Shown: positions 17,038-27,086, counted from the first letter of the stretch. The stretch: DNA of 64,000 bases from Gloeobacter morelensis MG652769 (GCF_021018745.1 NZ_CP063845.1:4588001-4652000), one strand, 5' to 3'. Notes: generated from the letters alone by a model not told the origin. Translations and numbers: made by a program.

Positions 17038-19740
17038 TCAGGGCCCACTTGCGGCCGGTTTAGCGACCGGAGCAGGGTTGGGGCTGACCACCACGGTGGT
17101 GAAGGCCTCCGGCTGCAGCAGGCGGTTGGCCACCCGGCGGATGTCTTCGACTTTGAGCGCTTCTAAAGAACGCACGAAGCGGGTGGGGTAGTCGCGGCCG
17201 AGGCCGTAGATCGTTTCTTCGAGCAGCAGATTGGCCACCCCGGCGTTGTCGGTGAGCGCCAGCGGAAAACGATCGATAAGCGAGCGGCGGGCGCGCGTGA
17301 GTTCGGCTTCGGTCGGGCCGTCCTTGCGAAAGCGCTCCAATTCTTCGCCCACAGCGGCCACCGCCCGCTCGACGTTGGTCGGATTGGTCTGCATCTGGAT
17401 CGTGAACGGACCGGCGAGTTCGCCGGGGGCGTAGCGCGAGTAGACGCCGTAGGTGAGACCCAACTGGTCGCGCACCCGCGCGCCCAGGCGGCTGGAAAGC
17501 GTATTGCCCCCCAGAATGTCGTTCATCACCAGCACCGCGTAGTAGTCAGGATCGGTGCGGGCAATGCCGACACCGCCCAGGATCACCTGCGCTTCGCGCT
17601 TGCCGGGCAGGACCACCGCCTCGCGGCGCAAGGCCGGGGTGACCGGGGCGGCCTTCAACTCGGGCGCCGGTCCTTCGACTTGCCAATCGCCGAAGTGGGT
17701 GCGCACCTGCTCAATCACCCGCTTCGGATCGACGTCGCCCACCACCGTCAAAATGAAGTCCCGGGGCCGGTAGAAGCGGCGGTGAAAATCGACCAGGTCC
17801 GCGCGGGTGATCGCCTTGAGCGAAGCCTCGGTGATCTGGGTATGAAAGGGGTGCGCCGGCGGGTACAGCAGCGAGTAAAACGTGCGCTGGGCCACCCCCG
17901 CCGGGCTGTCCAGGGTGTTGGCAAGGCTGGTGAGGTACTGGGCGCGCACGCGCTCCAGTTCTTTTTCAGGAAAGATGGGGTTGCGCACCACATCGGCGCC
18001 CAGCGCCATCAGCAGGTCGAGATCTTCAGCGAGGGCCGTAGCTTGCATCAGGGTGTTCTCGCGGCGGGCCTGGAAACCCAGGCGGATGCCCTGATCCTCC
18101 AGCTTCATCGCCAATTCGTCGGCGCTGCGGGTGCGGGTGCCCTCGTCTAAGAGCGCGCCCACCATCCCGGCGATCCCGGCGCGCTCGGGATTTTCGAAGG
18201 CCGAACCCGCCTGGAAGCGGCCCAACACCGACACGGTGGGCGCACTCGGGTTGCGCAGCACCTGCACGCGGATGCCGTTGGGCAAAGTCGCCTCCACCGG
18301 CCGCGGCTCACGCACCGGACCGGATTGACCGAGGGTGGGCAGGTAGCGGCTCACCGCGTCAAAGTCCACCGGCTGACCGCTCGCGTAGGAGGTGACCTGG
18401 GTGGTCTCGGGTGTGCCCTGGGGAGCGGTGGCCACCCCGTCGGTGGGGATGAATACCCCCACGGTGCGGTTGGCGGGCTCGAAGTACTTCTGCAGCACCC
18501 GCCGGATATCCCCCGAACCCACCCGGTCGATCCGCTGCAGGTACGTGTCGAGTTTGCGGTAATCGCCAAAGGTGGTCTGAAAGGAGCCGAGCAGGTTGGC
18601 CTGGGCTTCGATCGAATCTTTGCCCAATAGCAGGCCGACGCGCACCTGTTCGCGGGCGCGGGCCAGTTCCGCCGCCGTGACCCCCCGGCTACGGACCTCG
18701 GCGAGGGTGGCATCGAGGGCCTTGAGTACGGTTTCAGGGTCCTGGCGGGGGGTGATGCTGAAGCTGTACCAGCCGGGGTCCTTTTGGGTCGACTGGCTGC
18801 CCCCGGCCCCGGTGGCGAGGCCCGTCTCGATGAGCGCTTTAAAGAGCCGGCTGCTGCGGCCGTTGGTGAGAATCGTGTCGAGCACGTCGATTGCCGGCAC
18901 ATCGGGGTCGTTCGCGGCGGGGGTGCGGTAGAGCACCTGCAGGGCGGGCACCCGGCCGGGACGGCGCAACTCGACGCGCTGCTCGGCGCTCTGGGGCGGC
19001 TCGACCGGGGGCACCAGCGGCTTGAAACCGGCTATCGGTTCAATCGACCCAAAGTAGCGGCGCACCTTATCGAGCAGCCCGGCGGTCTCAAAATCGCCCA
19101 CAACGATGAGCGTGGCGTTGTTGGGACCGTAGTGGCGGCGGTAAAAATCGCGCACCTGATCGACTGTGAACGCCTCGACGTCTTTGCGCTCGCCAATGGG
19201 TGTGATGCGGTAGGGATGGCGGCTAAATACCTTGGCAAGCACCATTTCGTTCAGTACCGAGCGGGGATTGTTCTGGCGGCCGTCCAGTTCGGAGAGCACG
19301 ACGGTCTTTTCGCCGGCGAGCGACGGGGCGTCGATGACCGCACCGCGCATGCGGTCGGCCTCCAGCTGCAACAGCGCCTCCAGCTTGTCCGAACCGGCGG
19401 TGGCGTAGTAGGCGGTCTGATCGAAACTGGTAAAAGCGTTGGCATCCGCCCCCAGGGCGTTGAACAGCCGGCCGAACTGCACCGGGCGGGCTTTGGTGCC
19501 CTTGAACAACAAGTGCTCCAGCTGGTGGGCCAGACCCGTGCCGCCGGGCACCTCATCGCGCGATCCGACGCCGTACCAGACCTGCACGGTGACGGCGGGG
19601 CTGGTGCGGATTTCTTTGGTCAGTACCCGCAGGCCGTTGGGCAAGATCGTCTGCTGCACCTCGGCGGCGAGGGCAGGCGCTGCCGCCCACAATACCAGAA
19701 GCACACACCAGAACCAGGGAATTGTTTGCATCATCGCCAT
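17038..19740 (-). CDS. Secreted fused M16 (pitrilysin-type) metallopeptidase, two tandem M16 units
   Basis: From ATG 19740 (MAMMQTIPWFWCVLLVLWAA, a signal peptide with a predicted cleavage after ALAA) the protein has 900 residues. The first unit has the inverted zinc motif HxxEH at residues 72-76 (AHQLEHLLFKGT). The second unit (LPNGIRVQVLRNPSAPTVSV onward) has GIAGMVGALLDEGT in the equivalent place and is catalytically dead, as in clamshell M16 enzymes made of active and inactive halves. It probably acts in the periplasm. It is divergent from the TPR gene across 67 bp. Confidence 0.92.
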   Translation of the reverse strand: MAMMQTIPWFWCVLLVLWAAAPALAAEVQQTILPNGLRVLTKEIRTSPAVTVQVWYGVGSRDEVPGGTGLAHQLEHLLFKGTKARPVQFGRLFNALGADANAFTSFDQTAYYATAGSDKLEALLQLEADRMRGAVIDAPSLAGEKTVVLSELDGRQNNPRSVLNEMVLAKVFSRHPYRITPIGERKDVEAFTVDQVRDFYRRHYGPNNATLIVVGDFETAGLLDKVRRYFGSIEPIAGFKPLVPPVEPPQSAEQRVELRRPGRVPALQVLYRTPAANDPDVPAIDVLDTILTNGRSSRLFKALIETGLATGAGGSQSTQKDPGWYSFSITPRQDPETVLKALDATLAEVRSRGVTAAELARAREQVRVGLLLGKDSIEAQANLLGSFQTTFGDYRKLDTYLQRIDRVGSGDIRRVLQKYFEPANRTVGVFIPTDGVATAPQGTPETTQVTSYASGQPVDFDAVSRYLPTLGQSGPVREPRPVEATLPNGIRVQVLRNPSAPTVSVLGRFQAGSAFENPERAGIAGMVGALLDEGTRTRSADELAMKLEDQGIRLGFQARRENTLMQATALAEDLDLLMALGADVVRNPIFPEKELERVRAQYLTSLANTLDSPAGVAQRTFYSLLYPPAHPFHTQITEASLKAITRADLVDFHRRFYRPRDFILTVVGDVDPKRVIEQVRTHFGDWQVEGPAPELKAAPVTPALRREAVVLPGKREAQVILGGVGIARTDPDYYAVLVMNDILGGNTLSSRLGARVRDQLGLTYGVYSRYAPGELAGPFTIQMQTNPTNVERAVAAVGEELERFRKDGPTEAELTRARRSLIDRFPLALTDNAGVANLLLEETIYGLGRDYPTRFVRSLEALKVEDIRRVANRLLQPEAFTTVVVSPNPAPVAKPAASGP

Positions 19741-19807
19741 CGCGCGCAAGCTTGAGCTAAGATGGCGCCCGATTTCGCGATGTTCCCCGTTCGCCGCAGG
19801 TGGGTCC

Positions 19808-20947
19808 GTGAAGCACAGCCTGATCATCTGGTTTGCCGGTCTTTTCGTGTGGGTTTCACCCGCAGTGTACGCGCACTCCAGCCAACGCACCGAGGATGGC
19901 CCAACCCCTGTCCACCTTGCCCAGGTGGGCATCGGCCGCTACGAAGCGCAGCAGCGGTTCAACGAGGCCGGCGCGAAGGCCGAGCGGGGCGATTACGCCG
20001 GGGCGATCGCCGACTACAGCGAGGCGATTCGTCTCTATCCACAGTACTACCAGGCGCTGGGCAAACGCGCCGACACCCGTTTAAAAATGGACGACCTGCA
20101 GGGTGCCGTCGCCGACTACAAAGCGATGCTGCGCGTCTACCCCAACGACATCGGCGTTTACCACAACCTCGCCAAGGCCTATTTCACACTCAAAAATTAC
20201 CCCGATACGGTCATCTACACCGGCGAAGCGCTCAACCGCAACCCCGGCATGATCGACGTGCGCCAGCTGCGCGCCCGGGCGCTGGTCAGGCAGGGAGAAT
20301 TTGCCCGCGCCGTGGCCGATTACAACGAAATTCTCCAGAACCAGCCGGAGGAGGCAGCCGTGCTTGCCCTTCGCGCCCGGGCCTACCAGCGCCTGGGGGA
20401 CTACACCCGGGCGTTCGACGATTTCAGCGCCGCTCTGCAACTCAACCCGAAGCTCGCGGATATCTATGCCTACCGTGCCGCGATGCGCCTCGACCAGGGG
20501 TCGAACCTGGCGGCCCTTGAAGATGGCGACCAGGCCATCAAGCAGGGGGAAAAAACGGCGCTGATCTACTTCGTCCAGGGCAACGCCCGCTTCAACCTCG
20601 GCCAGGCGGCCCAGGCGGAAGCAGCCTACCGCGAGGGCGAGGCATTACCCTTTGGCCAGGCGGGGGATCCCGACGATTTCGATTACAAACTGCGCGCCGA
20701 CGCCCGGCTCAATCAAAAGCGCTACAAAGAAGCCCTGGCCGATTACACCGAGGCGCTCAAGCTCAACCCCAGCTACCCCGAGGCTTACTTTAAGCGCGGC
20801 AACCTGCGGGTGACCATCGAAGATCGCGCCGGAGCAATTAGCGACCTGCGCCAGGCCCGGCAGTTGTTCGCCGGCCGCGGCGACACCCTCAACGCCAAGC
20901 GGGCCGAAACGCTGCTGGTGAAGCTGCAGGCGGCACCCACCTCCTAG
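19808..20947 (+). CDS. Secreted TPR-repeat protein
   Basis: This 379-residue protein starts at GTG 19808. A signal peptide (KHSLIIWFAGLFVWVSPAVY) is followed by about nine tetratricopeptide repeats, for example AGAKAERGDYAGAIADYSEA, RADTRLKMDDLQGAVADYKA, ARAYQRLGDYTRAFDDFSAA and DARLNQKRYKEALADYTEAL. It is probably a periplasmic scaffold for protein-protein contacts. It is transcribed divergently from the M16 peptidase, sharing a 67-bp promoter gap, and is followed by the DisA-like gene 44 bp later. Confidence 0.9.
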   Translation: MKHSLIIWFAGLFVWVSPAVYAHSSQRTEDGPTPVHLAQVGIGRYEAQQRFNEAGAKAERGDYAGAIADYSEAIRLYPQYYQALGKRADTRLKMDDLQGAVADYKAMLRVYPNDIGVYHNLAKAYFTLKNYPDTVIYTGEALNRNPGMIDVRQLRARALVRQGEFARAVADYNEILQNQPEEAAVLALRARAYQRLGDYTRAFDDFSAALQLNPKLADIYAYRAAMRLDQGSNLAALEDGDQAIKQGEKTALIYFVQGNARFNLGQAAQAEAAYREGEALPFGQAGDPDDFDYKLRADARLNQKRYKEALADYTEALKLNPSYPEAYFKRGNLRVTIEDRAGAISDLRQARQLFAGRGDTLNAKRAETLLVKLQAAPTS

Positions 20948-20991
20948 CGGCCCGCGGTGTCACAATTGAACTGCTCCCATCGACAGTCAGG

Positions 20992-22314
20992 ATGAGCCAC
21001 GCTTACCCCCGGGATCTGGCTTCCTTCGTGCTCAAGCACTGGAGCCGCAGCGAGGCGCAAGCCGCCGATGGCGCCGCAGTCGCCCAACAGACCCCGCTGC
21101 CGCCTTTGAATGTGCTCGAAGAGATCCTTTCGACGAGTTATCAGGCGAGTTTGCTGGTCGACGAGCAGCGCCCCGTCACCTTCCGGCTGATCTTTTGCGA
21201 ACCGGTCGATTTGCCGTCGGGGGACGGTCCACCCCAGGGGTTGCACCGCCTGCTGTTCGACGAATTGCAACCGTTTACCCCCCACGATCTGCGGCGGCTC
21301 TCGCCCGCGGCCACCTTCGACCGCTCGCTCATCGGCATCTGCCTGGACGGCGAAGGGGAACTGAAAATCTGGGGCATCGCCCACTCCGGCGTGCGCTGGT
21401 TGCGGCCGCTGCGCGGCGGGCGCGCTCCCGGCAGGCCGCTACCCCCGGCCCTGGTGATCTGTACCAGCGGACGGGGACGCCTCGAGGTCTGCAGGGGCTC
21501 CGTCGCCGTCGCCCAGCTCAACGAAGGCCGCTTGCTCTCGGCGACGACGAACGTCTTCGATTCCCATTGGCTGCCGGCCGGTTTTGCCCAGGTCCGCAGC
21601 GAACTGATTGCGCTGCACAGCGAGGCGCGCGAGCGCTCGGCAGAACCCTGGGCCACCCTGGATGGCCGGACTATCCAGTCGCTCGGCCAGAATATCGTCA
21701 AGCGCATCATCGCCACGATCCGCACCCGCCACCACGGCGGCATGGTGATCTTTGTCGATCCCGAGCGCGCCCAGGCACTCACCCAGAAGAACCCGTATCT
21801 GAGCTTTAAGTACGGCTTCAAGCCGGAGGAGCCGCAGGCGCGCTTTCGCACGCTGCTGCTGAAGATCATGAATGCCCTGGCCGCCCTCAACGGCGGCAGC
21901 GAACGGCCGGTGGGCTGGCGCGAGTACGAACAGAGCAACAACCCCCTGCTTGCCACCCTCGACGAAGCCCTCTTCGAGACCGCCCACTTTGTGGCGGATC
22001 TGGCGGCGGTCGACGGCGCGGTGGTCATGACTCGGCGCTTTGAGCTGCTGGGTTTTGGTGGATTTATCGCCTGCGACAACGTCGATGTGCGGGTGGTGGC
22101 GCGCGCCCTCGATCTCGAAGGCGAGCAGGTGAGTTTCGAATCGACCGCGAGCGTCGGAACCCGCCACCGCTCCGCCTACCGCCTGTGCCACCAGTTGCAC
22201 GACGCGATGGCCATCGTCGTCTCCCAGGACGGCAACGTGCGCTTTGTGCGCTGGAACGACGGCTTTGTCACCTGTTGGTCGCAGCAGACGCTGCTGGAAC
22301 TGGGCGAATTTTGA
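20992..22314 (+). CDS. DisA_N/DAC-like (DACNV-type) protein, possible diadenylate cyclase or nucleotide sensor
   Basis: This 440-residue soluble protein has a C-terminal third that resembles the DAC domain of diadenylate cyclases. It contains DGA at 341-343 ([20 protein letters not shown]) and GTRHRSA at 389-395 with RHR intact, followed by [20 protein letters not shown]. In DisA/CdaA these two motifs bind ATP and catalyse c-di-AMP synthesis. The N-terminal 300 residues are of a type described as a sensor region in DACNV proteins, whose function is unknown. Its stop overlaps the start of the ABC exporter gene, so translation is coupled. Whether it makes c-di-AMP is not shown. Confidence 0.72.
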   Translation: MSHAYPRDLASFVLKHWSRSEAQAADGAAVAQQTPLPPLNVLEEILSTSYQASLLVDEQRPVTFRLIFCEPVDLPSGDGPPQGLHRLLFDELQPFTPHDLRRLSPAATFDRSLIGICLDGEGELKIWGIAHSGVRWLRPLRGGRAPGRPLPPALVICTSGRGRLEVCRGSVAVAQLNEGRLLSATTNVFDSHWLPAGFAQVRSELIALHSEARERSAEPWATLDGRTIQSLGQNIVKRIIATIRTRHHGGMVIFVDPERAQALTQKNPYLSFKYGFKPEEPQARFRTLLLKIMNALAALNGGSERPVGWREYEQSNNPLLATLDEALFETAHFVADLAAVDGAVVMTRRFELLGFGGFIACDNVDVRVVARALDLEGEQVSFESTASVGTRHRSAYRLCHQLHDAMAIVVSQDGNVRFVRWNDGFVTCWSQQTLLELGEF

Positions 22315-24167
22315 GCGCCACCCCGGTCGGGTTAGCCTTGGAAAGTTCTCAACCCGAGCGTGCGGTGTCCGGAGTTCTCAAATCCCTGCGCACCGGTTTT
22401 GCCACCCATCCGCTGTGGCGGCTTCTGGCCTATGGCCGGGCCTACCGCACCCGCTTCTGGCAGGCGGCCGGCTGCTCGGTACTCAACAAAATTTTTGATC
22501 TCGCCCCGCCGGTGCTCATCGGCGCGGCGGTGGACGCGGTGGTCGAGAAGCAAAATTCGTGGCTGGCCCGCCTCGGGATTGCCGACGTCTTTGGCCAACT
22601 GGCGCTGCTGTCGGCCCTCAGTGCGGTCATCTGGGCGCTCGAATCGCTCTTTGAGTACCTCTACGGCAGGTTGTGGCGCAACCTTGCCCAGGATATCGAG
22701 CACGAAATGCGCCTGGACGCCTACGGCCACCTGCAGCGGCTCGAACTTGCCTACTTCGAGGAGCGCAGCACCGGCGGGCTGCTGGCCGTCTTGAACGACG
22801 ACATCAACCAGTTGGAACGCTTTTTGGACAGCGGCGCCAACGAAGTGCTGCAGGTGGTGACCACGGTCCTGGTCATCGGCGGCATCTTTGTCTATCTGGC
22901 CCCCGGGGTCGCCTGGCTGGCGCTGCTGCCGATGCCGTTGATTCTCTGGGGATCGATCGCCTTTCAGGGACTGCTTGCCCCCTACTACGCCGAGGTGCGC
23001 GAAAAAGTCAGCCTGCTGAGCGCCCGCCTCGCCAACAATCTAGGCGGGATCACGACAATCAAAAGCTTTGCAAGCGAAGCGTTCGAGCTCGAACGCCTGC
23101 GCGCCGACAGCGACGCCTACCGCCAGAGCAACCGTCGCGCCATCGCCGTGAGCGCCGCCTTCGTACCGCTCATCCGGATTTTGATCTTGATTGGGTTTGT
23201 GGCCACGCTGCTGTTCGGCGGGATGGCGGTGGCGGCGGGCAGCCTTTCGGTCGGCAACTACAGCGTGCTGGTCTATTTGATCCAGCGGCTGCTCTGGCCG
23301 CTGACGCGCCTGGGCCAGACGCTCGATCTTTACCAGCGGGCGATGGCCTCGACCGCCCGGGTGCTCGACTTGCTCGACACTCCCATTGCCCTGCACGGCG
23401 GGAACCAACCGCTCCCCGCCGCCGCGGCGCGCGGCGAGATTGTTCTAGCCGGGGTGGACTTTGCCTACCGGGGGCGCAAGCCGGTGTTGGAGAATTTTTC
23501 CCTTGCGATCCCCGCCGGGAAGACGACGGCCATCGTCGGTCCCACCGGCTCCGGCAAGAGCACGCTGGTCAAACTGCTGCTGCGGCTGTACGAACCTACG
23601 GCTGGGGCGATCACCCTGGACGGACGCCCCCTGGGCGACCTCGCCCTGGCCGATCTGCGGCGGGCCGTGGGCCTGGTGAGCCAGGAGGTGTTTCTCTTTC
23701 CCGGAACGGTGCGCGAGAACATCGCCTACGGCAGCTTCGACGCCTCGCCCGAGCAAGTCGTCGCGGCGGCAAAGGCGGCGGAGGCCCACGGATTTATCGG
23801 CGAGCTGCCCCAGGGGTACGACACGGTCGTGGGCGAGCGCGGCCAAAAACTCTCCGGCGGCCAGCGCCAGCGCCTCGCCCTGGCGCGCGCCATCCTCAAA
23901 GACCCGCCGATTCTGATCCTCGATGAAGCTACCTCCGCCGTCGACAACGAGACGGAGGCGGCTATCCAGCGCTCGCTGGAGCGCATCACCCGGGGGCGCA
24001 CGACGATCGTCATCGCCCACCGCCTCTCGACCGTCCGAACCGCCGACTGCATCCACGTCATCGACCGCGGGCGCCTCGTCGAGCACGGTCGCCACGACGA
24101 CTTGCTCCGCCAAAGCGGTCTGTACGCGGCGCTATGGCGGGTGCAGACCGGCGAGCGATCCCCCTAG
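22311..24167 (+). CDS. ABC-type exporter, fused membrane and ATPase domains
   Basis: This 618-residue protein starts at TTG 22311, which overlaps the TGA of the preceding gene. The first 330 residues form an ABC transporter type 1 membrane domain with six predicted helices. The ATPase domain follows: Walker [18 protein letters not shown]-loop [17 protein letters not shown], signature [16 protein letters not shown], Walker [17 protein letters not shown] and the His of [10 protein letters not shown]. All are intact. It would work as a homodimer or half-transporter for lipids, peptides or drugs. The tight coupling to a DisA-like protein suggests nucleotide-signal control, which is inference. Confidence 0.95.
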   Translation: MSATPVGLALESSQPERAVSGVLKSLRTGFATHPLWRLLAYGRAYRTRFWQAAGCSVLNKIFDLAPPVLIGAAVDAVVEKQNSWLARLGIADVFGQLALLSALSAVIWALESLFEYLYGRLWRNLAQDIEHEMRLDAYGHLQRLELAYFEERSTGGLLAVLNDDINQLERFLDSGANEVLQVVTTVLVIGGIFVYLAPGVAWLALLPMPLILWGSIAFQGLLAPYYAEVREKVSLLSARLANNLGGITTIKSFASEAFELERLRADSDAYRQSNRRAIAVSAAFVPLIRILILIGFVATLLFGGMAVAAGSLSVGNYSVLVYLIQRLLWPLTRLGQTLDLYQRAMASTARVLDLLDTPIALHGGNQPLPAAAARGEIVLAGVDFAYRGRKPVLENFSLAIPAGKTTAIVGPTGSGKSTLVKLLLRLYEPTAGAITLDGRPLGDLALADLRRAVGLVSQEVFLFPGTVRENIAYGSFDASPEQVVAAAKAAEAHGFIGELPQGYDTVVGERGQKLSGGQRQRLALARAILKDPPILILDEATSAVDNETEAAIQRSLERITRGRTTIVIAHRLSTVRTADCIHVIDRGRLVEHGRHDDLLRQSGLYAALWRVQTGERSP

Positions 24168-24233
24168 GGCAGCTCACCTGCATCCAGCCCGGCCCCGGCA
24201 GGCGTATTGTAGGGGTGGTGCACGGAGCCGCCC

Positions 24234-25121
24234 TTGAAGACGTTCTGCCTGCTGAGCATCGGACAGAGGGGGGTGGGCAAAACCGTCTTTCTGGCCGGCA
24301 GCTACGCCGAGTGGCGGCAGACCGAGGACGCACGGCCCGCCGCCTGGTTCGACTGCGACGACGAGACCTCCCGCCGCCACCTGGAGCAGGTGCTCGCCTA
24401 CATCGGGCGCACCGGCCACTATCCGCCCGCGACCATCAAGGTCACCGATTTTCACTTTCACCTGCGCGTGCGCCACTGGAGCGGCCAGAAGACCCTCTGT
24501 CACTTCGACTGGCAGGACATCCCGGGCGAGCTGTGCGAGCAACCCGACGGCCGCCTGCGCGCCATGGTGCTCAATTCCCACGGCTGCTGCGTTTTTCTCG
24601 ATGCCCTGGCGTTGTACAACCGCGACGATTACGCGGACCGGCTGCAGACGATCCTCGAAATGGTCAAATCGATCGCGCTGCTCGCGGCCGAGGCGGGATT
24701 GCCCTACGCCTTCGCCATTGTGCTCACCAAGTGCGACTTGCTCGCCGCGGCGGGCGGCGGCCGCGGCCGACTGATCGCCCGCCTCGCCCCGATGACCGGC
24801 TGGCTTGCTGCTCGCCGCATCGACTGCCGTCTTTTTTTCGTCGGCATGCCGCTGATCCGGGAGGCCCAGCGGGTCGTTCTGCGGCCGGTGGGCGCGACCG
24901 AGACGCTCGTCTGGCTGGTGGGGCGCATCGTGGATCTGCACAGTACAACCGGCCGGACTCCCTGGGCAATGGCCCTGCGCACCTGGGTGCGCAGCTTGCG
25001 CGGCGAGCGCCCCCCCCCGGAGCCCGGTATCTTGGGTCGCCTGGCCCAGCGGCATCCGCCCCCGCCCCCGGCCGGGGACGGCATCGAACCTTCCCCACCG
25101 GAGATTGCCGGAGGCCGTTAA
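24234..25121 (+). CDS. P-loop NTPase, small-GTPase-like, function unknown
   Basis: This 295-residue protein starts at TTG 24234, with GGAG six bases upstream. It has a Walker A (SIGQRGVGKTVFLAGSYA), a DxxG-like switch (HFDWQDIPGELCE) and a G4-like motif (AIVLTKCDLLAAAG; TKCD resembles NKxD). These suggest a G-protein-like nucleotide switch. Pro-rich sequence ends the protein. I cannot name the family, and the substrate or partner is unknown. It follows the ABC exporter by 66 bp on the same strand and may be in its transcript. Confidence 0.72.
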   Translation: MKTFCLLSIGQRGVGKTVFLAGSYAEWRQTEDARPAAWFDCDDETSRRHLEQVLAYIGRTGHYPPATIKVTDFHFHLRVRHWSGQKTLCHFDWQDIPGELCEQPDGRLRAMVLNSHGCCVFLDALALYNRDDYADRLQTILEMVKSIALLAAEAGLPYAFAIVLTKCDLLAAAGGGRGRLIARLAPMTGWLAARRIDCRLFFVGMPLIREAQRVVLRPVGATETLVWLVGRIVDLHSTTGRTPWAMALRTWVRSLRGERPPPEPGILGRLAQRHPPPPPAGDGIEPSPPEIAGGR

Positions 25122-25203
25122 GGAATCCTCACAAAATGTGTAATTTGCTACAAAGCACTTGTTTTTGAGTAGAATTGGAGTGGTGATAGATGGGTAGGCG
25201 CAG

Positions 25204-25377
25204 ATGAAACTTTGGGGAAAAAGCGAAGGCACACGCATCAGCCACTTTCGCCGGTTGCAGTTAGAAAACTGGAAACGGCAGCTCGATGGGCGCATCGTCA
25301 GAGCGCAACAGAGCGGCGACAAACGGTTGCTGACGGCGCTGCAATCTGAGCAGCAGTACCTGGAGCGCTGCTGGTAG
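25204..25377 (+). CDS. Small basic helical protein, 57 residues
   Basis: ATG 25204 to TAG 25377 gives 57 residues, beginning MKLWGKSEGTRISHFRRLQL and ending LQSEQQYLERCW. It is rich in Arg, Gln and Leu and predicted helical. A strong palindromic terminator lies 30 bp downstream, which supports real expression of this short gene. I do not recognise a family. Confidence 0.55.
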   Translation: MKLWGKSEGTRISHFRRLQLENWKRQLDGRIVRAQQSGDKRLLTALQSEQQYLERCW

Positions 25378-25406
25378 CGGCGGGCATTCAGCTCTCAAGA
25401 CCGATA

Positions 25407-25434
25407 ACGGCCGAGGAATCGATTCCTCGGCCGT
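25407..25434 (+). terminator. Intrinsic terminator, perfect 14-bp arms
   Basis: ACGGCCGAGGAATC is followed directly by its exact reverse complement GATTCCTCGGCCGT and then TTTT. It would end transcription of the 57-residue gene. Confidence 0.85.
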
Positions 25435-25528
25435 TTTGGCGATCGGTGCCGTCGACAAAAAGCGGCCCCTGAGTCAGGAAGCCGCATTGGCTAAGGGAAA
25501 GACCGCGGTGGGGAAGTCGCGAAGCTTT

Positions 25529-25741
25529 TTATTCGCGGATAACATTCTCAGGGCTGGTTGCGTCGGAGGGATTGGGTTTGTTGGGCCAACGCTTTTGATC
25601 CGGGGTCAGGTCCGGTACGACGTCGGGCTTTTTCGCCGCTTCCCAACCCGGCGGACGCTTGGAGTTGTACCAGGCGATTGAGCCGAAGGTAACCGCAGCG
25701 ATAAATCCAACTACCAACAAAACGATGGGCAAACTTTCCAT
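25529..25741 (-). CDS. Small thylakoid/cytoplasmic-membrane protein, probable Psb35-type PSII factor
   Basis: This 70-residue protein has an N-terminal membrane helix (MESLPIVLLVVGFIAAVTFG) followed by SIAWYNSKRPPGWE and a polar tail. As I recall, the helix plus 'WYNSKRPPGWE' is characteristic of the small cyanobacterial protein Psb35 (Ssl2148 type), which associates with CP47 and high-light-inducible proteins during photosystem II assembly. I rely on memory of the motif, so the assignment is tentative. The leader holds a hairpin (CCACGTT/AACGTGG at 25767-25783). Confidence 0.6.
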   Translation of the reverse strand: MESLPIVLLVVGFIAAVTFGSIAWYNSKRPPGWEAAKKPDVVPDLTPDQKRWPNKPNPSDATSPENVIRE

Positions 25742-25911
25742 AACCGAAGATTCCGTTTTGACACTGCCACGTTATCAACGTGGGAGCTACTATTCATCAA
25801 TCTACTGACAGAACGTGATCGAACGGTCGCTAGCCCGCAGGACTGAGAAGGACAGATGTGCCGCAGTGGCGTACATTGAATCCCAGAGGGGCCAATCGGA
25901 GACAACCGGCT

Positions 25912-26973
25912 ATGGGTGTTCGCCGCCACTTTATTCTGGGGAGTATGGCCGTTGCTGCTTTTGGAAGTTTTGCAGCGCAGGCCGCCGATCCACCCCGAAC
26001 GTTACCTTTGGTAGTGCTGCCGGAGGCTGTTCTTTTTCCGGGGCAGCCGCTCACTTTAAGCATCGTCCAGCCCCGCGACCGCAAGATGATGGGCGCGGTA
26101 CTGAACGGCGACGGACGGCTGGGGGTCGTGCTTAAAACCAACGGCAAACCGGCCGCGATCGGCTGCACGGCCGATATTCTCTATATCGAGCAGCTCGGTG
26201 GCGGCGGTTTCAATATGCTGACCCAGGGCGGGCGGCGCTTCCGGGTCGGCTCCTATACCCAGCGCGATCCGTTTTTGCTGGCGGCGGTCGATTGGCTTGC
26301 CGAGGGGCCGTCCGGCAAAGAGTTGGAGCCGCTGGTCATCGAGACTAAACAACTGCTCCAGGACGTGGTGGGCCTCTCGAGCGAAGCGCTCAAGCGCACG
26401 GTGGACCTCCCCAAACTGCCGAGCGAACCCAGAGAATTTTCGTATTGGATGGCCAGTCGCTTCTACGGTGATCCGGGGACGCAGCAGATGCTTCTGGAGA
26501 TCCCCGGTACGGCGGAGCGGCTGCAAAAAGCCAAAGCAATCCTGCTCAGTACCCGCCAGGAATTGATCGCGAGCTTGCAGCGGCAAAGCGGCCGTACCCG
26601 TGCCGCCGACACGCCCACCCCCGGCGAAACCAAACTCGCCCTGGGCGGCAGCGATCCGATCTCCTTTTCGATGCTCATCGGCAGTGACTTCCTACAGGGG
26701 GTTGTGCTCAGCGACCGGCTGTTGCTCACCCGTCGCAAAGGCGGTGCCGCCGAGGTCGGCACGCAGATCCGGCTCACGCCTGCCCAGCAGCAACAATTTT
26801 TCAAGCTCTGGATCGCCTTTGTCAAGGATGTCGAAGCGGGTGCCTACGCCCGGGCGGACAAAAAACCCGCCCAACCGTCGCCCCTCAACGGCTGGCTGCG
26901 AGAGGTGGTCTTTGCGAGCAGCACCCCGGACCGGGCCGAACTGCTCGCCGCTCTCCAGAAAACCCAACCCTGA
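25912..26973 (+). CDS. LON substrate-binding-domain protein with Tat-type signal peptide
   Basis: This 353-residue protein starts at ATG 25912. The N-terminus (MGVRRHFILGSMAVAAFGSF then AAQAADPP) has a twin-arginine motif (RRHFIL), a hydrophobic core and an AxA cleavage site. The following 170 residues match the Lon N-terminal (LON/PUA-like) domain: RTLPLVVLPEAVLFPGQPLT, GVVLKTNGKPAAIGCTADIL, GRRFRVGSYTQRDPFLLAAV, and SLLKS-like helices later. There are no AAA or protease domains. LON-only proteins are normally cytoplasmic, so export of one, probably folded, is unusual. A C-terminal 170-residue region is unassigned. Confidence 0.8.
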   Translation: MGVRRHFILGSMAVAAFGSFAAQAADPPRTLPLVVLPEAVLFPGQPLTLSIVQPRDRKMMGAVLNGDGRLGVVLKTNGKPAAIGCTADILYIEQLGGGGFNMLTQGGRRFRVGSYTQRDPFLLAAVDWLAEGPSGKELEPLVIETKQLLQDVVGLSSEALKRTVDLPKLPSEPREFSYWMASRFYGDPGTQQMLLEIPGTAERLQKAKAILLSTRQELIASLQRQSGRTRAADTPTPGETKLALGGSDPISFSMLIGSDFLQGVVLSDRLLLTRRKGGAAEVGTQIRLTPAQQQQFFKLWIAFVKDVEAGAYARADKKPAQPSPLNGWLREVVFASSTPDRAELLAALQKTQP

Positions 26974-27086
26974 ATCGGCCTCTTGCTTGGGAAGGACAGC
27001 CACCGCCGCACTTCCCACCTGGGGAAGACGAAGCTCGCACCACCCGAATGGGATGATGTCGAGGTGTGCATTACAGTTCCAAACCG

